From assembly GCF_023716565.1 (NCBI RefSeq), contig NZ_CP071848.1, positions 2,976,001 to 3,040,000 on the forward strand: a stretch of DNA of 64,000 bases. The letters run 5' to 3'. The DNA comes from Vibrio sp. SCSIO 43136 (lineage in GTDB: Bacteria; Pseudomonadota; Gammaproteobacteria; Enterobacterales; Vibrionaceae). The notes beneath the pieces were generated by a model. The model saw only the letters and a program-made list of their open reading frames with translations, did no database searches and was not told the origin of the DNA. Of the stretch, positions 17,239 to 26,143 are shown in pieces (within the stretch, counting starts at the first letter, position 1; each line of letters begins with the position of its first letter). Made by a program: the position numbers and the translations under genes.

Positions 17239-17955
17239 TTAATTTTCTAACGCCGCCTTCTGCTTCTCAACGATCGACGAGATGCCCGTCTTCGCCAGTG
17301 CTAGCATCTCAAGCAGTTCTTCGTGGCTGAACGGTTCGCCTTCTGCAGTGCCTTGAACTTCAATCATGCGACCATCTTCGGTCATCACGACGTTCATATC
17401 GGTCTCTGCTGCTGAATCTTCAACGTACTCAAGGTCACATAGTGCTTCGCCATCAACGATGCCAACAGACACTGCTGCTACGTGGCCTTTCATCGGGTTC
17501 GCTTTTAGTTTGCCTTGAGCTACTAGGCCGTTGAATGCATCAGCCATTGCCACGCTTGCACCAGAGATAGACGCTGTACGTGTACCGCCGTCCGCTTGGA
17601 TAACGTCACAGTCAACCGTTACCATCACTTCACCCATCGCTTCTAGGTCAACTACTGCACGTAGGCTGCGAGCGATCAGACGTTGGATTTCCATGGTACG
17701 ACCGCCTTGCTTACCGCTAGACGCTTCACGACGGTTACGAGTGTGGGTTGCACGTGGCAGCATGCCATATTCAGCCGTTACCCAACCTTTGCCTTGGCCT
17801 TTTAGCCAACGTGGCACATTTTCTTCTACACTAGCGTTACAAAGAACTTTGGTGTTACCAAATTCTACTAGCACAGAACCTTCCGCGTAAGCGGTGTAAT
17901 TGCGGGTAATTTTAATTGGGCGCACTTGTTCTGCACTGCGTTCACTTGGTCGCAT
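17239..17955 (-). CDS. rph: Ribonuclease PH
   Basis: RNase PH is a phosphate-dependent 3'-5' exoribonuclease that trims tRNA 3' ends. The 238-residue protein begins [20 protein letters not shown]. It has the conserved [18 protein letters not shown] segment with the phosphate-binding arginines, [16 protein letters not shown], and [16 protein letters not shown] with the catalytic acids. The full C-terminus ([20 protein letters not shown]) is present, so unlike E. coli K-12 it is not frameshifted. It is divergent from yicC and read through into pyrE via the hairpin at 17199-17231. Confidence 0.97.
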   Translation of the reverse strand: MRPSERSAEQVRPIKITRNYTAYAEGSVLVEFGNTKVLCNASVEENVPRWLKGQGKGWVTAEYGMLPRATHTRNRREASSGKQGGRTMEIQRLIARSLRAVVDLEAMGEVMVTVDCDVIQADGGTRTASISGASVAMADAFNGLVAQGKLKANPMKGHVAAVSVGIVDGEALCDLEYVEDSAAETDMNVVMTEDGRMIEVQGTAEGEPFSHEELLEMLALAKTGISSIVEKQKAALEN

Positions 17956-18117
17956 AGATAGTCCTTGAGGTTGGGGAACTTAGATTGGGGCGAGATTATA
18001 GCGAAAAAGCTCGCCAGATGCGAGATGGACAAAGTGCAATCACATTCCTCGAATCCAAATATCGACCTGTGCTAACATACCGCCAGCAAAATATTCACCA
18101 TATTAAGGATTAAGTTC

Positions 18118-18981
18118 ATGATCTACAGCATGACAGCTTATGCACGTAAAGAAATTAAAGGCGATTGGGGCAGCGCCGTGTGGGAAATCCGCTCGGTAAA
18201 CCAGCGCTACCTAGAAACCTACTTCCGTATGCCTGAGCAGTTTCGTAGCCTAGAGCCTGTACTTCGTGAACGTTTCCGCAAGCGCTTAGCGCGCGGTAAA
18301 GTTGAATGTAACCTGCGTTTTGAAGCCAACCCTGCCGCTCAATCTGAGCTAAGCATCAATGAAAACCTAGCTAAGCAGGTCATCAATGCTGCGAAGTGGG
18401 TAAAAGAAACGACGGGTGAAGGTAACATCAACCCATTCCAAGTAATGCAGTGGCCAGGTGTGATGGAAACACCCGAGCAAGATATGGACAGCATTAATAA
18501 AGAACTGCTTGCTGGCTTTGAGGAAGCACTGTCTGAGTTTATCGATGCTCGTGGCCGTGAAGGCGACAACATGAAAGCTCTGATTGTTCAACGTCTAGAC
18601 GCTATCACATCAGAAGTGGTGAAAGTGCGTGCCCGCATGCCTGAAATCATCGAGTGGCAACGTGAACGACTGCTAACTAAGTTTGAAGAAGCCAAGATTG
18701 AGCTAGACAGTAGCCGTGTTGAGCAGGAGCTTATCCTACTGGCTCAAAAATCAGACGTTGCCGAAGAGCTAGACCGTCTAGATTCTCATGTCAAAGAGAC
18801 TAACGCTATCTTGAAAAAAGGTGGCTCAGTGGGCCGTCGCCTCGACTTCATGATGCAAGAGTTTAACCGTGAGTCGAACACACTGGCTTCTAAATCGATC
18901 AGTACTGACATCACCGCATCGGGCGTTGAATTGAAAGTGCTGATTGAGCAAATGCGTGAGCAGATCCAAAACATCGAGTAA
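18118..18981 (+). CDS. yicC: YicC family endoribonuclease
   Basis: A 287-residue YicC-family protein, about the family's normal length. It starts MIYSMTAYARKEIKGDWG; the family has MIRSMTAYAR. WEIRSVNQRYLETYFRMPE and KRLARGKVECNLRFE mark the N-terminal domain (YicC_N). GGSVGRRLDFMMQEFNRESN with downstream TLASKS marks the C-terminal DUF1732 part. E. coli YicC has been reported to cleave RNA and affect the small RNA RyhB. It is divergent from rph, a conserved arrangement. ATG follows an AAGGATTAAGTTC ribosome site. Confidence 0.94.
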   Translation: MIYSMTAYARKEIKGDWGSAVWEIRSVNQRYLETYFRMPEQFRSLEPVLRERFRKRLARGKVECNLRFEANPAAQSELSINENLAKQVINAAKWVKETTGEGNINPFQVMQWPGVMETPEQDMDSINKELLAGFEEALSEFIDARGREGDNMKALIVQRLDAITSEVVKVRARMPEIIEWQRERLLTKFEEAKIELDSSRVEQELILLAQKSDVAEELDRLDSHVKETNAILKKGGSVGRRLDFMMQEFNRESNTLASKSISTDITASGVELKVLIEQMREQIQNIE

Positions 18982-19093
18982 TTTTATTTTCTTCACTCAA
19001 AGCCCTCCTAGCTAAACGGATTAGCTAGGAGCCTATTTACCCAAGCCGGTAGATTGACTTACTCAGGCTTGAGTCATTGCAAGCTGTGTTTCT

Positions 19094-20986
19094 ATGCCGA
19101 GTACCATATTACGAATTCTCCTGCCACTTATTGGCATTGCTTTCTTATCTAAGGCGCTGTTCCTTGCGATTGCATCGACACCTGACCTGCCACTCTTGTC
19201 CGGTCAGGGCCTTTACAGCCTGCTATATGGCTTACGTTTTGACGCAACCATCGCCGCTCTTGTTGCTGTGCCGATTATTCTGATCGCCGCAATTCTCCAC
19301 TACACTCGCTTCGATGCAACAAGGCTAGTCAAAGCGCTCATGATAGCAGCTGGTTTGTGGATTATCGGTACCACCATGTCTGATACCATTTACTCGTTAG
19401 ATGCAAAAAAACACGTAACGTTTGAGTTATTTACTGCGCAAGGCTCTGAAGTTGCTCTATTAAAAACGGCATTCACTTCTTTTTGGGATCAAGTCCTGAT
19501 TGGTGTGCTTTTGATGCTGATTTCTAGCATAGCGATTTGGAAGTCTAACTATGTCCGCTGCATTAAGACCCGCTCTACAGTGTTGCACTTCTCTTTGGGT
19601 ATTGTTCTTTGGTTGGTCTTCAGCGTCACTGCCATTCGTGGAGGCTGGATGGATCATCCACAATCTCCAATGAGTGCTTATAAGATTGGTGATAATGATA
19701 AGGCGTTTATTGCCTGGAGTGCGCCGTACAGCATTACATACTACCTGGCCAATGGTGCTAAAAAGGCAGCCAGCAATGTGACCGAACCGGCTCGTGCAGA
19801 AATTAAGCAAGAATTCGCCAACACCCCACAAATGCCAGCTCGATTAGATCAACTCAAAGACGCCAATATCATTTTTGTATTGCTTGAAAGCTGGGTATCA
19901 ATCGACATGAAGAGTTATGGCTCAAACGTCGACTCAACGCCACTGTTTGACGCTCTTAAAGAGAACTCTCTTAGCTCGCACTCTATGTATGCTGACGGCT
20001 ATCGTACCGTGCAAGGCATGTTCGCTAGCATGTGCTCGTTTCCAAACCCAAATGGTAGTGTCGTTCCAAACACCCAACTGCAAAATAACCACTATGATTG
20101 CTTACCGCATATGCTCAAAGATAGAGGCTGGAGCACAAGTTTCATTCAAGGTAGCGGAAAAGGTATCGTCGGTGCTTTTGCTCAAACCCTAGGTTTTACC
20201 GAGTCTTATGGGAAAACCGATTACAACTTCGACTACGAAATGAATGAGTGGGGCTACATGGATGGAGGTATTTACCGTTTTTCTTTGCAGCGTTTAGATG
20301 AGATGCAAGCCAAAGATCCTGATAAGCCGATCTTTATGATGATCAATACAGGAACGACCCACAGTAGCTACCTGCCCGACTCCTTTGGTTATCCGTTTGG
20401 CGACAGCAATATTGCACAAATTCGAGCCAGTGTACAAAATCATGCGGATATCGATTTGCATGCATTTTTAGACAACATCAATAATCGCTTCGACAAGCCA
20501 ACGCTGGTGGTTTTGATGTCCGATCATACCGCAAAAATAGCCGAACCCGGCTTGGCCAAAAATTCCATCCCATTTTTGATTTATGCCACTGATGGTTCAG
20601 TACCAGCCAAGCACATTGATGCTGCTGTATCTCAACGAGATATCGGTTCGACTATTTTAGATTGGATGGGAGGTTATGCGCCATGGTTTACTGGGCAATC
20701 GCTTCTGCAGCCGCAGCAGGCCTACCGAAGCAGCTTTTCTGATGGGCGCTTATTTTTCTGGGTCGACAACAGACACCTAGTCACCATCGATTCTGGCACA
20801 GGAAAACTGCAACAGTGTTTCACCATCGATGATAATACGGTCAAACTTCATCGTGCCGATTGTGACGAGTCTTGGGTAAAGCCCTTATATGAACAAGGAA
20901 GGGACTTTAATGCCCTAACTCAGCAGCTGTTATTTGATGGAAAAACCTTGGACTATCGAACACTGGAGACGATTTTTCCTAACTAG
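19094..20986 (+). CDS. LTA synthase-like membrane sulfatase family protein (second copy in the window)
   Basis: A 630-residue membrane enzyme with about five N-terminal hydrophobic segments, including IPLIGIAFLSKALFLA-like, VAVPIILIAAIL, LIGVLLMLISSIAIW and LGIVLWLVFSVTAI stretches. A periplasmic sulfatase/phosphoglycerol-transferase domain starts near residue 250. IIFVLLESWVSIDMK supplies the first metal ligand, GYRTVQGMFASMCSF the likely nucleophile region, and VVLMSDHTAKI the DH metal motif. It differs clearly from the 4676-6658 protein, so it is a diverged paralogue. The terminal ~70 residues lie beyond the catalytic fold. Substrate unknown; envelope glycan or lipid modification is expected. 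Confidence 0.83.
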   Translation: MPSTILRILLPLIGIAFLSKALFLAIASTPDLPLLSGQGLYSLLYGLRFDATIAALVAVPIILIAAILHYTRFDATRLVKALMIAAGLWIIGTTMSDTIYSLDAKKHVTFELFTAQGSEVALLKTAFTSFWDQVLIGVLLMLISSIAIWKSNYVRCIKTRSTVLHFSLGIVLWLVFSVTAIRGGWMDHPQSPMSAYKIGDNDKAFIAWSAPYSITYYLANGAKKAASNVTEPARAEIKQEFANTPQMPARLDQLKDANIIFVLLESWVSIDMKSYGSNVDSTPLFDALKENSLSSHSMYADGYRTVQGMFASMCSFPNPNGSVVPNTQLQNNHYDCLPHMLKDRGWSTSFIQGSGKGIVGAFAQTLGFTESYGKTDYNFDYEMNEWGYMDGGIYRFSLQRLDEMQAKDPDKPIFMMINTGTTHSSYLPDSFGYPFGDSNIAQIRASVQNHADIDLHAFLDNINNRFDKPTLVVLMSDHTAKIAEPGLAKNSIPFLIYATDGSVPAKHIDAAVSQRDIGSTILDWMGGYAPWFTGQSLLQPQQAYRSSFSDGRLFFWVDNRHLVTIDSGTGKLQQCFTIDDNTVKLHRADCDESWVKPLYEQGRDFNALTQQLLFDGKTLDYRTLETIFPN

Positions 20987-21009
20987 TTTCCTACTCACAA
21001 CTCACCATC

Positions 21010-21042
21010 CGGCCGCAGTATTGCCTGCCAATATTGCGGCCG
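21010..21042. terminator. Long GC-rich hairpin between convergent genes, without a clear U tract
   Basis: CGGCCGCAGTATTG (21010-21023) and CAATATTGCGGCCG (21029-21042) form a 14-bp stem with one G-U and a five-base loop. It sits in the 64-base gap between the sulfatase stop and the WavE-family stop. Neither side has a run of T, so classical intrinsic termination would be weak. It may instead protect 3' ends or be a repeat remnant. Confidence 0.6.
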
Positions 21043-21050
21043 ATTGAGCG

Positions 21051-21980
21051 CTAGCGATAGCGAACTTTTCTCGCCAACCCTATTTTCAACCAATACTTCA
21101 CCGCTAGATTCAAGTTCATTGACCCGAGATTTTTGCGATACAAGTATTGCCATTCGAGCCCACAAAGCTCTTTCAGATCAAATCTTGAAGCCAACAATCG
21201 CTGCGGTAATGTCAGCTCAATATCTTCTAAGTCCAGGATAACCAGCTCGGTGGCCGTAAATTTAAGCCAGCGTTGGAATTCACTGTTGGTAACATCCAAA
21301 CGATGAGCCAGCGGTTTAGGATCGTAGCCAATATGACTCAACCATCGAAGACCTAACGCTTGCTCAGTATGAATAGTGTTTGCAGACTCTGGTGTCGCCT
21401 GCACTCCGTACTGCTCAGGCTTACTTTCAAATGACTCAAATGAGTAACCACACCAAAAATTGATAAGATCTTCGGTAGTACCAAACTGAAAGAAATCGCT
21501 GATGTGATAGAGCACAGGTAAAGATTGATGATAGCTTTTAAAAAAACGACTGCTCATCACCATACGCTCTTTGAGCTTAATCGCCGGTGACTGAGTTTGG
21601 TATTGATTCTGCAATGCGACAAATTGAGCGGACTGCAGTTCACTATCACTTCTAAGTTTCACGGCATACTGAGTTTGTACCGCTTGCAGTCCCGCTAAAG
21701 TCGACACTGTCTGACGATTGTGGCTGTCCATTCGAACACTGCCATCATCGTTATAACCAGAAAAAACAGCACCTGGGTCTGAACTTAGCACCAACTGGTC
21801 ATAATCAAGATTCTCAACGGGCTGCCCTTCCCATGTGGATACAATAATTTTTGCACCCGGCAACCATTGGCGAACGCTCTGACAAGCCCGCACAGTAGCA
21901 TCACTGGCGATATCACGCCCATCCATCACCCCAGTTGGGCCTTGAATCACTACAGTTATATTTTCTAGGTTAATCGACAT
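21051..21980 (-). CDS. WavE-family lipopolysaccharide synthesis protein
   Basis: A WavE-type protein (PF07507). From ATG at 21980 it has 309 residues and begins MSINLENITVVIQGPTG. The N-terminal NITVVIQGP and the following ATVRACQSVRQWLPGAKIIVSTWEGQ, LSSDPGAVF and VKLRSDSELQS segments give the family pattern of a glycosyltransferase-like fold with an RSD acidic motif. An alternative ATG five codons upstream (21995) is also possible; a longer open frame to 22103 has no family similarity. WavE is needed for LPS core synthesis in V. cholerae. Here the gene stands alone between a sulfatase and gmk. Sugar specificity unknown. Confidence 0.78.
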   Translation of the reverse strand: MSINLENITVVIQGPTGVMDGRDIASDATVRACQSVRQWLPGAKIIVSTWEGQPVENLDYDQLVLSSDPGAVFSGYNDDGSVRMDSHNRQTVSTLAGLQAVQTQYAVKLRSDSELQSAQFVALQNQYQTQSPAIKLKERMVMSSRFFKSYHQSLPVLYHISDFFQFGTTEDLINFWCGYSFESFESKPEQYGVQATPESANTIHTEQALGLRWLSHIGYDPKPLAHRLDVTNSEFQRWLKFTATELVILDLEDIELTLPQRLLASRFDLKELCGLEWQYLYRKNLGSMNLNLAVKYWLKIGLARKVRYR

Positions 21981-22144
21981 TCGCCTGCTCTTCATGGTGT
22001 TGACGCCTTTGCCCATTATAAACAGACATTTGGCAGATAAAAGACAAGTTCCTAGCAGCGGTGCTTTGTTCATCGAGTAATTAATGCTATCCTTTCGCCC
22101 CATTTTTTAACCAGTCGTATACTCTTTTAGGGGGATACTACTGA

Positions 22145-22786
<642 letters not shown>

Positions 22787-22843
22787 GCCTTTAGACTGTA
22801 TAATTTCTCGTCATATCAATTTGTAACAAATATTGGAGTCCTC

Positions 22844-23116
22844 ATGGCACGCGTAACAGTTCAAGACGCAGTTGAAAAAGTTGGCAACCGTTTCGACCTA
22901 GTTCTTATTGCGGCTCGCCGCGCTCGTCAAATGCAAACTGGCGGTAAAGATTCACTTGTGCCTGAAGAGAACGATAAGCCAACAGTTATCGCTCTGCGCG
23001 AGATTGAAGAAGGTCTTATCACGAAAGAAGTTCTAGATGCACGTGAGCGTCAAGAGCAGCAAGAGCAAGAAGCGGCAGAGCTTGCAGCAGTAAGCAGCAT
23101 CGCTCACGGTCACTAA
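22844..23116 (+). CDS. rpoZ: RNA polymerase omega subunit
   Basis: Omega (90 residues) stabilises the beta' subunit of RNA polymerase and forms part of a ppGpp-binding site. [20 protein letters not shown] and [20 protein letters not shown] are the diagnostic N-terminal parts; the acidic, glutamine-rich tail ([12 protein letters not shown]) is typical. A GGAG ribosome site precedes ATG at 22844. It lies 57 bases after gmk and 33 bases before spoT. Confidence 0.98.
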   Translation: MARVTVQDAVEKVGNRFDLVLIAARRARQMQTGGKDSLVPEENDKPTVIALREIEEGLITKEVLDARERQEQQEQEAAELAAVSSIAHGH

Positions 23117-23149
23117 TACCCTTCAAGCACAACACTTCGGGCGTTTAAT

Positions 23150-25267
23150 TTGTACCTATTTGAAAGCCTCAAAGACGTTGCCCAAGAATACCTAACAGAG
23201 CCTCAAATTGAGGCTCTGCGTCAATCTTATGTGGTAGCAAGAGATGCCCACGAAGGGCAGACCCGTTCAACGGGCGAACCATACATCATTCACCCCGTTG
23301 CTGTAGCCCGCATTCTTGCGGAGATGCGCCTTGATCAGGAAACCCTGATGGCCGCCCTACTGCACGATGTGATTGAAGATACGGAAACCACCAAGGAAGA
23401 GCTGGAAGCTCAGTTTGGTTCCACCGTCGCAGAACTTGTCGACGGCGTCTCTAAGCTGGATAAACTCAAATTCCGAGATCGCAAAGAAGCCCAAGCGGAA
23501 AACTTCCGCAAGATGGTGCTGGCGATGGTGCAAGACATTCGTGTCATCCTAATCAAACTCGCCGACCGTACGCACAATATGCGCACGCTTGGGGCACTAC
23601 GCCCAGACAAGAAACGCCGCATCGCTCGCGAAACCCTAGAAATCTACTCACCACTGGCACATCGCCTTGGTATCCATAACATCAAAGTGGAACTGGAAGA
23701 GCTAGGTTTTGAAGCCCTGTACCCTAATCGCTATAAAGTGCTTAAAGAAGTTGTTAAGACTGCCCGTGGTAATCGTAAAGAGATCATCCAGCGCATTCAA
23801 AGCGACATCGAGCAGCGTATTGAGGAATCTGGGTTAAACGCACGCGTATTTGGTCGAGAAAAGAACCTATTTTCGATCTACAACAAGATGAAAACCAAGG
23901 AACAGCGTTTCCATACCATTATGGATATTTACGCTTTCCGTGTTGTAGTAGATAGCGCCGATACCTGTTATCGCATCCTTGGTCAAATCCATGGTCTGTT
24001 TAAGCCAAAACCGGGCAAAATGAAAGACTACATCGCCGTGCCAAAAGCTAACGGCTATCAGTCATTGCATACGTCTATGGTGGGCCCGCATGGTGTGCCT
24101 GTTGAAGTTCAAATCCGAACCGAAGACATGGATCAGATGGCGGACAAAGGTGTCGCAGCCCACTGGTCTTACAAAGGCAGCGGTGAAACCAGCGGCACAA
24201 CAGCTCAGGTCAAAGCCCAGCGTTGGATGCAAAGCTTGCTTGAGCTGCAGCAAAGTGCGGGTAACTCGTTTGAGTTTATCGAGAACGTTAAATCCGATCT
24301 GTTCCCAGATGAGATCTACGTGTTCTCACCAAAAGGCCGTATCGTTGAGTTGCCTGTGGGAGCTACCGCAGTAGACTTTGCTTATGCTGTGCATACTGAT
24401 GTCGGTAACAGTTGTGTAGGCGCTCGTGTTGACCGACACCCTTACCCATTGAGTAAGGCGTTGAAAAACGGCCAAACTATCGAGATCATCAGTGCGCCGG
24501 GTGCTCGCCCTAATGCGGCATGGCTTAACTATGTGGTGACCTCTCGAGCGCGTACCAAGATCCGTCAAGTGCTGAAAACCATGCGCCGTGAAGAGTCGAT
24601 CACTCTCGGTCGTCGACTGCTTAATCACGCCTTGGGTGAACTGTCTATCTCGGACGTTGCACCAGAAAACATTGAGCATGTGCTTAGCGATCTGCGCATC
24701 GAAAGCCAAGATGACCTGTTGGCAGCGATTGGACTGGGCGAATTGATGAGTATCGTCATTGCTCGCCGACTGTTAGGTGATGCTGATGAGCTAACGGAAG
24801 TGGAAAACAACTCTAGCAATAAGAAGAAGCTACCTATCCGAGGTGCGGAAGGTATTTTGCTTACCTTTGCTAACTGTTGTCACCCTATCCCGGATGATCA
24901 CATCATTGCTCACGTTTCGCCGGGCCGTGGTTTGGTAGTGCACCGAGAAACCTGTCCGAATGTTCGCGGTTATCAGAAAGAACCTGATAAATACATGGCC
25001 GTCGAGTGGTCAAACGACTACGACCAAGAGTTCATCGCAGAGCTAAGTGTCGATATGCAAAATGCGCAGGGCGCACTAGCAGCACTGACTAACGTGATCT
25101 CTCAGACTGGCTCTAACATCCACGGTATCTCTACCGATGAGAAAGATGGTCGTCTTTACACCATCACGGTTCTGTTGACCACCAAAGACCGTGTGCATTT
25201 GGCAAGCATCATGAAACGTATCCGGATCATGTCGCAAGTCACTCGGGTACGCCGTCGTAAAAACTAA
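23150..25267 (+). CDS. spoT: Bifunctional (p)ppGpp synthetase/hydrolase SpoT
   Basis: SpoT degrades and can make (p)ppGpp during starvation. The 705-residue protein starts with TTG at 23150 (YLFESLKD), the same rare start as E. coli spoT. The HD hydrolase domain has HPVAVARILAEM and ALLHDVIEDTE (about residues 47-77). The synthetase domain includes GREKNLFSIYNKM and AVPKANGYQSLHTSM. TGS (IYVFSPKGRIVELPVGAT), helical and zinc-like (FANCCHPIPDD) regions follow, then a C-terminal ACT domain. An intrinsic terminator follows the stop. Confidence 0.97.
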   Translation: MYLFESLKDVAQEYLTEPQIEALRQSYVVARDAHEGQTRSTGEPYIIHPVAVARILAEMRLDQETLMAALLHDVIEDTETTKEELEAQFGSTVAELVDGVSKLDKLKFRDRKEAQAENFRKMVLAMVQDIRVILIKLADRTHNMRTLGALRPDKKRRIARETLEIYSPLAHRLGIHNIKVELEELGFEALYPNRYKVLKEVVKTARGNRKEIIQRIQSDIEQRIEESGLNARVFGREKNLFSIYNKMKTKEQRFHTIMDIYAFRVVVDSADTCYRILGQIHGLFKPKPGKMKDYIAVPKANGYQSLHTSMVGPHGVPVEVQIRTEDMDQMADKGVAAHWSYKGSGETSGTTAQVKAQRWMQSLLELQQSAGNSFEFIENVKSDLFPDEIYVFSPKGRIVELPVGATAVDFAYAVHTDVGNSCVGARVDRHPYPLSKALKNGQTIEIISAPGARPNAAWLNYVVTSRARTKIRQVLKTMRREESITLGRRLLNHALGELSISDVAPENIEHVLSDLRIESQDDLLAAIGLGELMSIVIARRLLGDADELTEVENNSSNKKKLPIRGAEGILLTFANCCHPIPDDHIIAHVSPGRGLVVHRETCPNVRGYQKEPDKYMAVEWSNDYDQEFIAELSVDMQNAQGALAALTNVISQTGSNIHGISTDEKDGRLYTITVLLTTKDRVHLASIMKRIRIMSQVTRVRRRKN

Positions 25268-25271
25268 TCCC

Positions 25272-25296
25272 AATCCCGGCTGCAGCCGGGATTTTT
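25272..25296 (+). terminator. Intrinsic terminator after spoT
   Basis: AATCCCGGC, loop TGCA, GCCGGGATTTTT: a nine-base GC-rich stem with a T-run, five bases after the spoT stop. It lies immediately before trmH, whose ATG is at 25311, so trmH is read through or has its own promoter. Confidence 0.85.
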
Positions 25297-25310
25297 ATTT
25301 GTACAAAACT

Positions 25311-25997
25311 ATGAACCTAGAAAGATACAACCGCATCCAAACGGTACTTAAAGCACGCCAAGCCGACCTAACGCTTTGTCTTGAGGAAGTCCACAAACCA
25401 AATAATGTATCGGCGATTATCCGTAGCGCCGATGCTGCTGGTGTGCATAAAGTTCACGCCGTGTGGCCAGATGATAAAATGCGCATGCTCAGTCACACTT
25501 CAGCTGGCGCTCGCAACTGGGTAGAAGTCGATACTCACAAAGACATTGATAGCGCAGTCACCGAGCTAAAAAGCCAAGGCATGCAGATCCTTGCAACCAA
25601 CTTATCCGACACTGCGGTCGATTTTCGCGATATTGACTACACCAAACCCACAGCTGTCATCTTAGGTGGGGAAAAACACGGTATTTCAAAGCACGCCTTG
25701 AGCCTCGCCGATCAAGATATCATCATTCCAATGGTCGGTATGGTGCAATCACTCAATGTCTCTGTGGCGAGTGCTTTGATCCTGTTTGAAGCCCAGCGAC
25801 AGCGCCAAATCGCAGGCATGTATGAACGTGAAACTTCAGCGCTGCCAACGGAATACATCAACCGCATTTTGTTTGAACGCGGCCATCCTGTATTAGCCAA
25901 AGTTGCGAAGCGTAAAGGCTTGCCTTACCCACCTCTTGATGACGCTGGCCAGATCGTGGCGGAAGAGAGTTGGTGGACGGAGATGCAGAAGAAATAG
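25311..25997 (+). CDS. trmH: tRNA (guanosine(18)-2'-O)-methyltransferase
   Basis: TrmH methylates the ribose of G18 in the D-loop of tRNA using S-adenosylmethionine. ATG at 25311 gives 228 residues aligned with E. coli TrmH; a GTA-context upstream start adds four codons and is less likely. EVHKPNNVSAIIRSADAAGV (motif 1, with Asn and Arg), VILGGEKHGIS (motif 2) and IIPMVGMVQSLNVSVASA (motif 3, the SPOUT trefoil knot) are all present. The C-terminal AKVAKRKGLPYPP is specific to the family. Order spoT-trmH-recG is as in E. coli. Confidence 0.96.
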   Translation: MNLERYNRIQTVLKARQADLTLCLEEVHKPNNVSAIIRSADAAGVHKVHAVWPDDKMRMLSHTSAGARNWVEVDTHKDIDSAVTELKSQGMQILATNLSDTAVDFRDIDYTKPTAVILGGEKHGISKHALSLADQDIIIPMVGMVQSLNVSVASALILFEAQRQRQIAGMYERETSALPTEYINRILFERGHPVLAKVAKRKGLPYPPLDDAGQIVAEESWWTEMQKK

Positions 25998-26006
25998 ACC
26001 TTAGGT

Positions 26007-26107
26007 AAAGGGCAAACGGTACTCGGCTAACGGAAAATGGCATCACCGTTTACCGTTAGCGAAGCGTCCGAATATCAACCATTTGCCGATCGCCCGACGT
26101 CCGATTA
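26007..26107. repeat. Two-armed degenerate heptamer element between trmH and recG
   Basis: The left arm parses as AAAGGGC, AAACGGT, ACTCGGC, TAACGGA, AAATGGC (26007-26041), each with a GG at about the same position. The right arm starts CCGTTTA, CCGTTAG (26046-26059) and continues with CC doublets at 26068, 26079, 26086, 26093 and 26101. It contains the shared core CCGTTAGCGAAGCGTCC. Arms are in inverted sense and could fold back around ATCA. It lies ten bases after the trmH stop. Confidence 0.7.
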
Positions 26108-26143
26108 CACTAGCTAAAGTCCGTTCTACCTTAAGGCTTTTTT

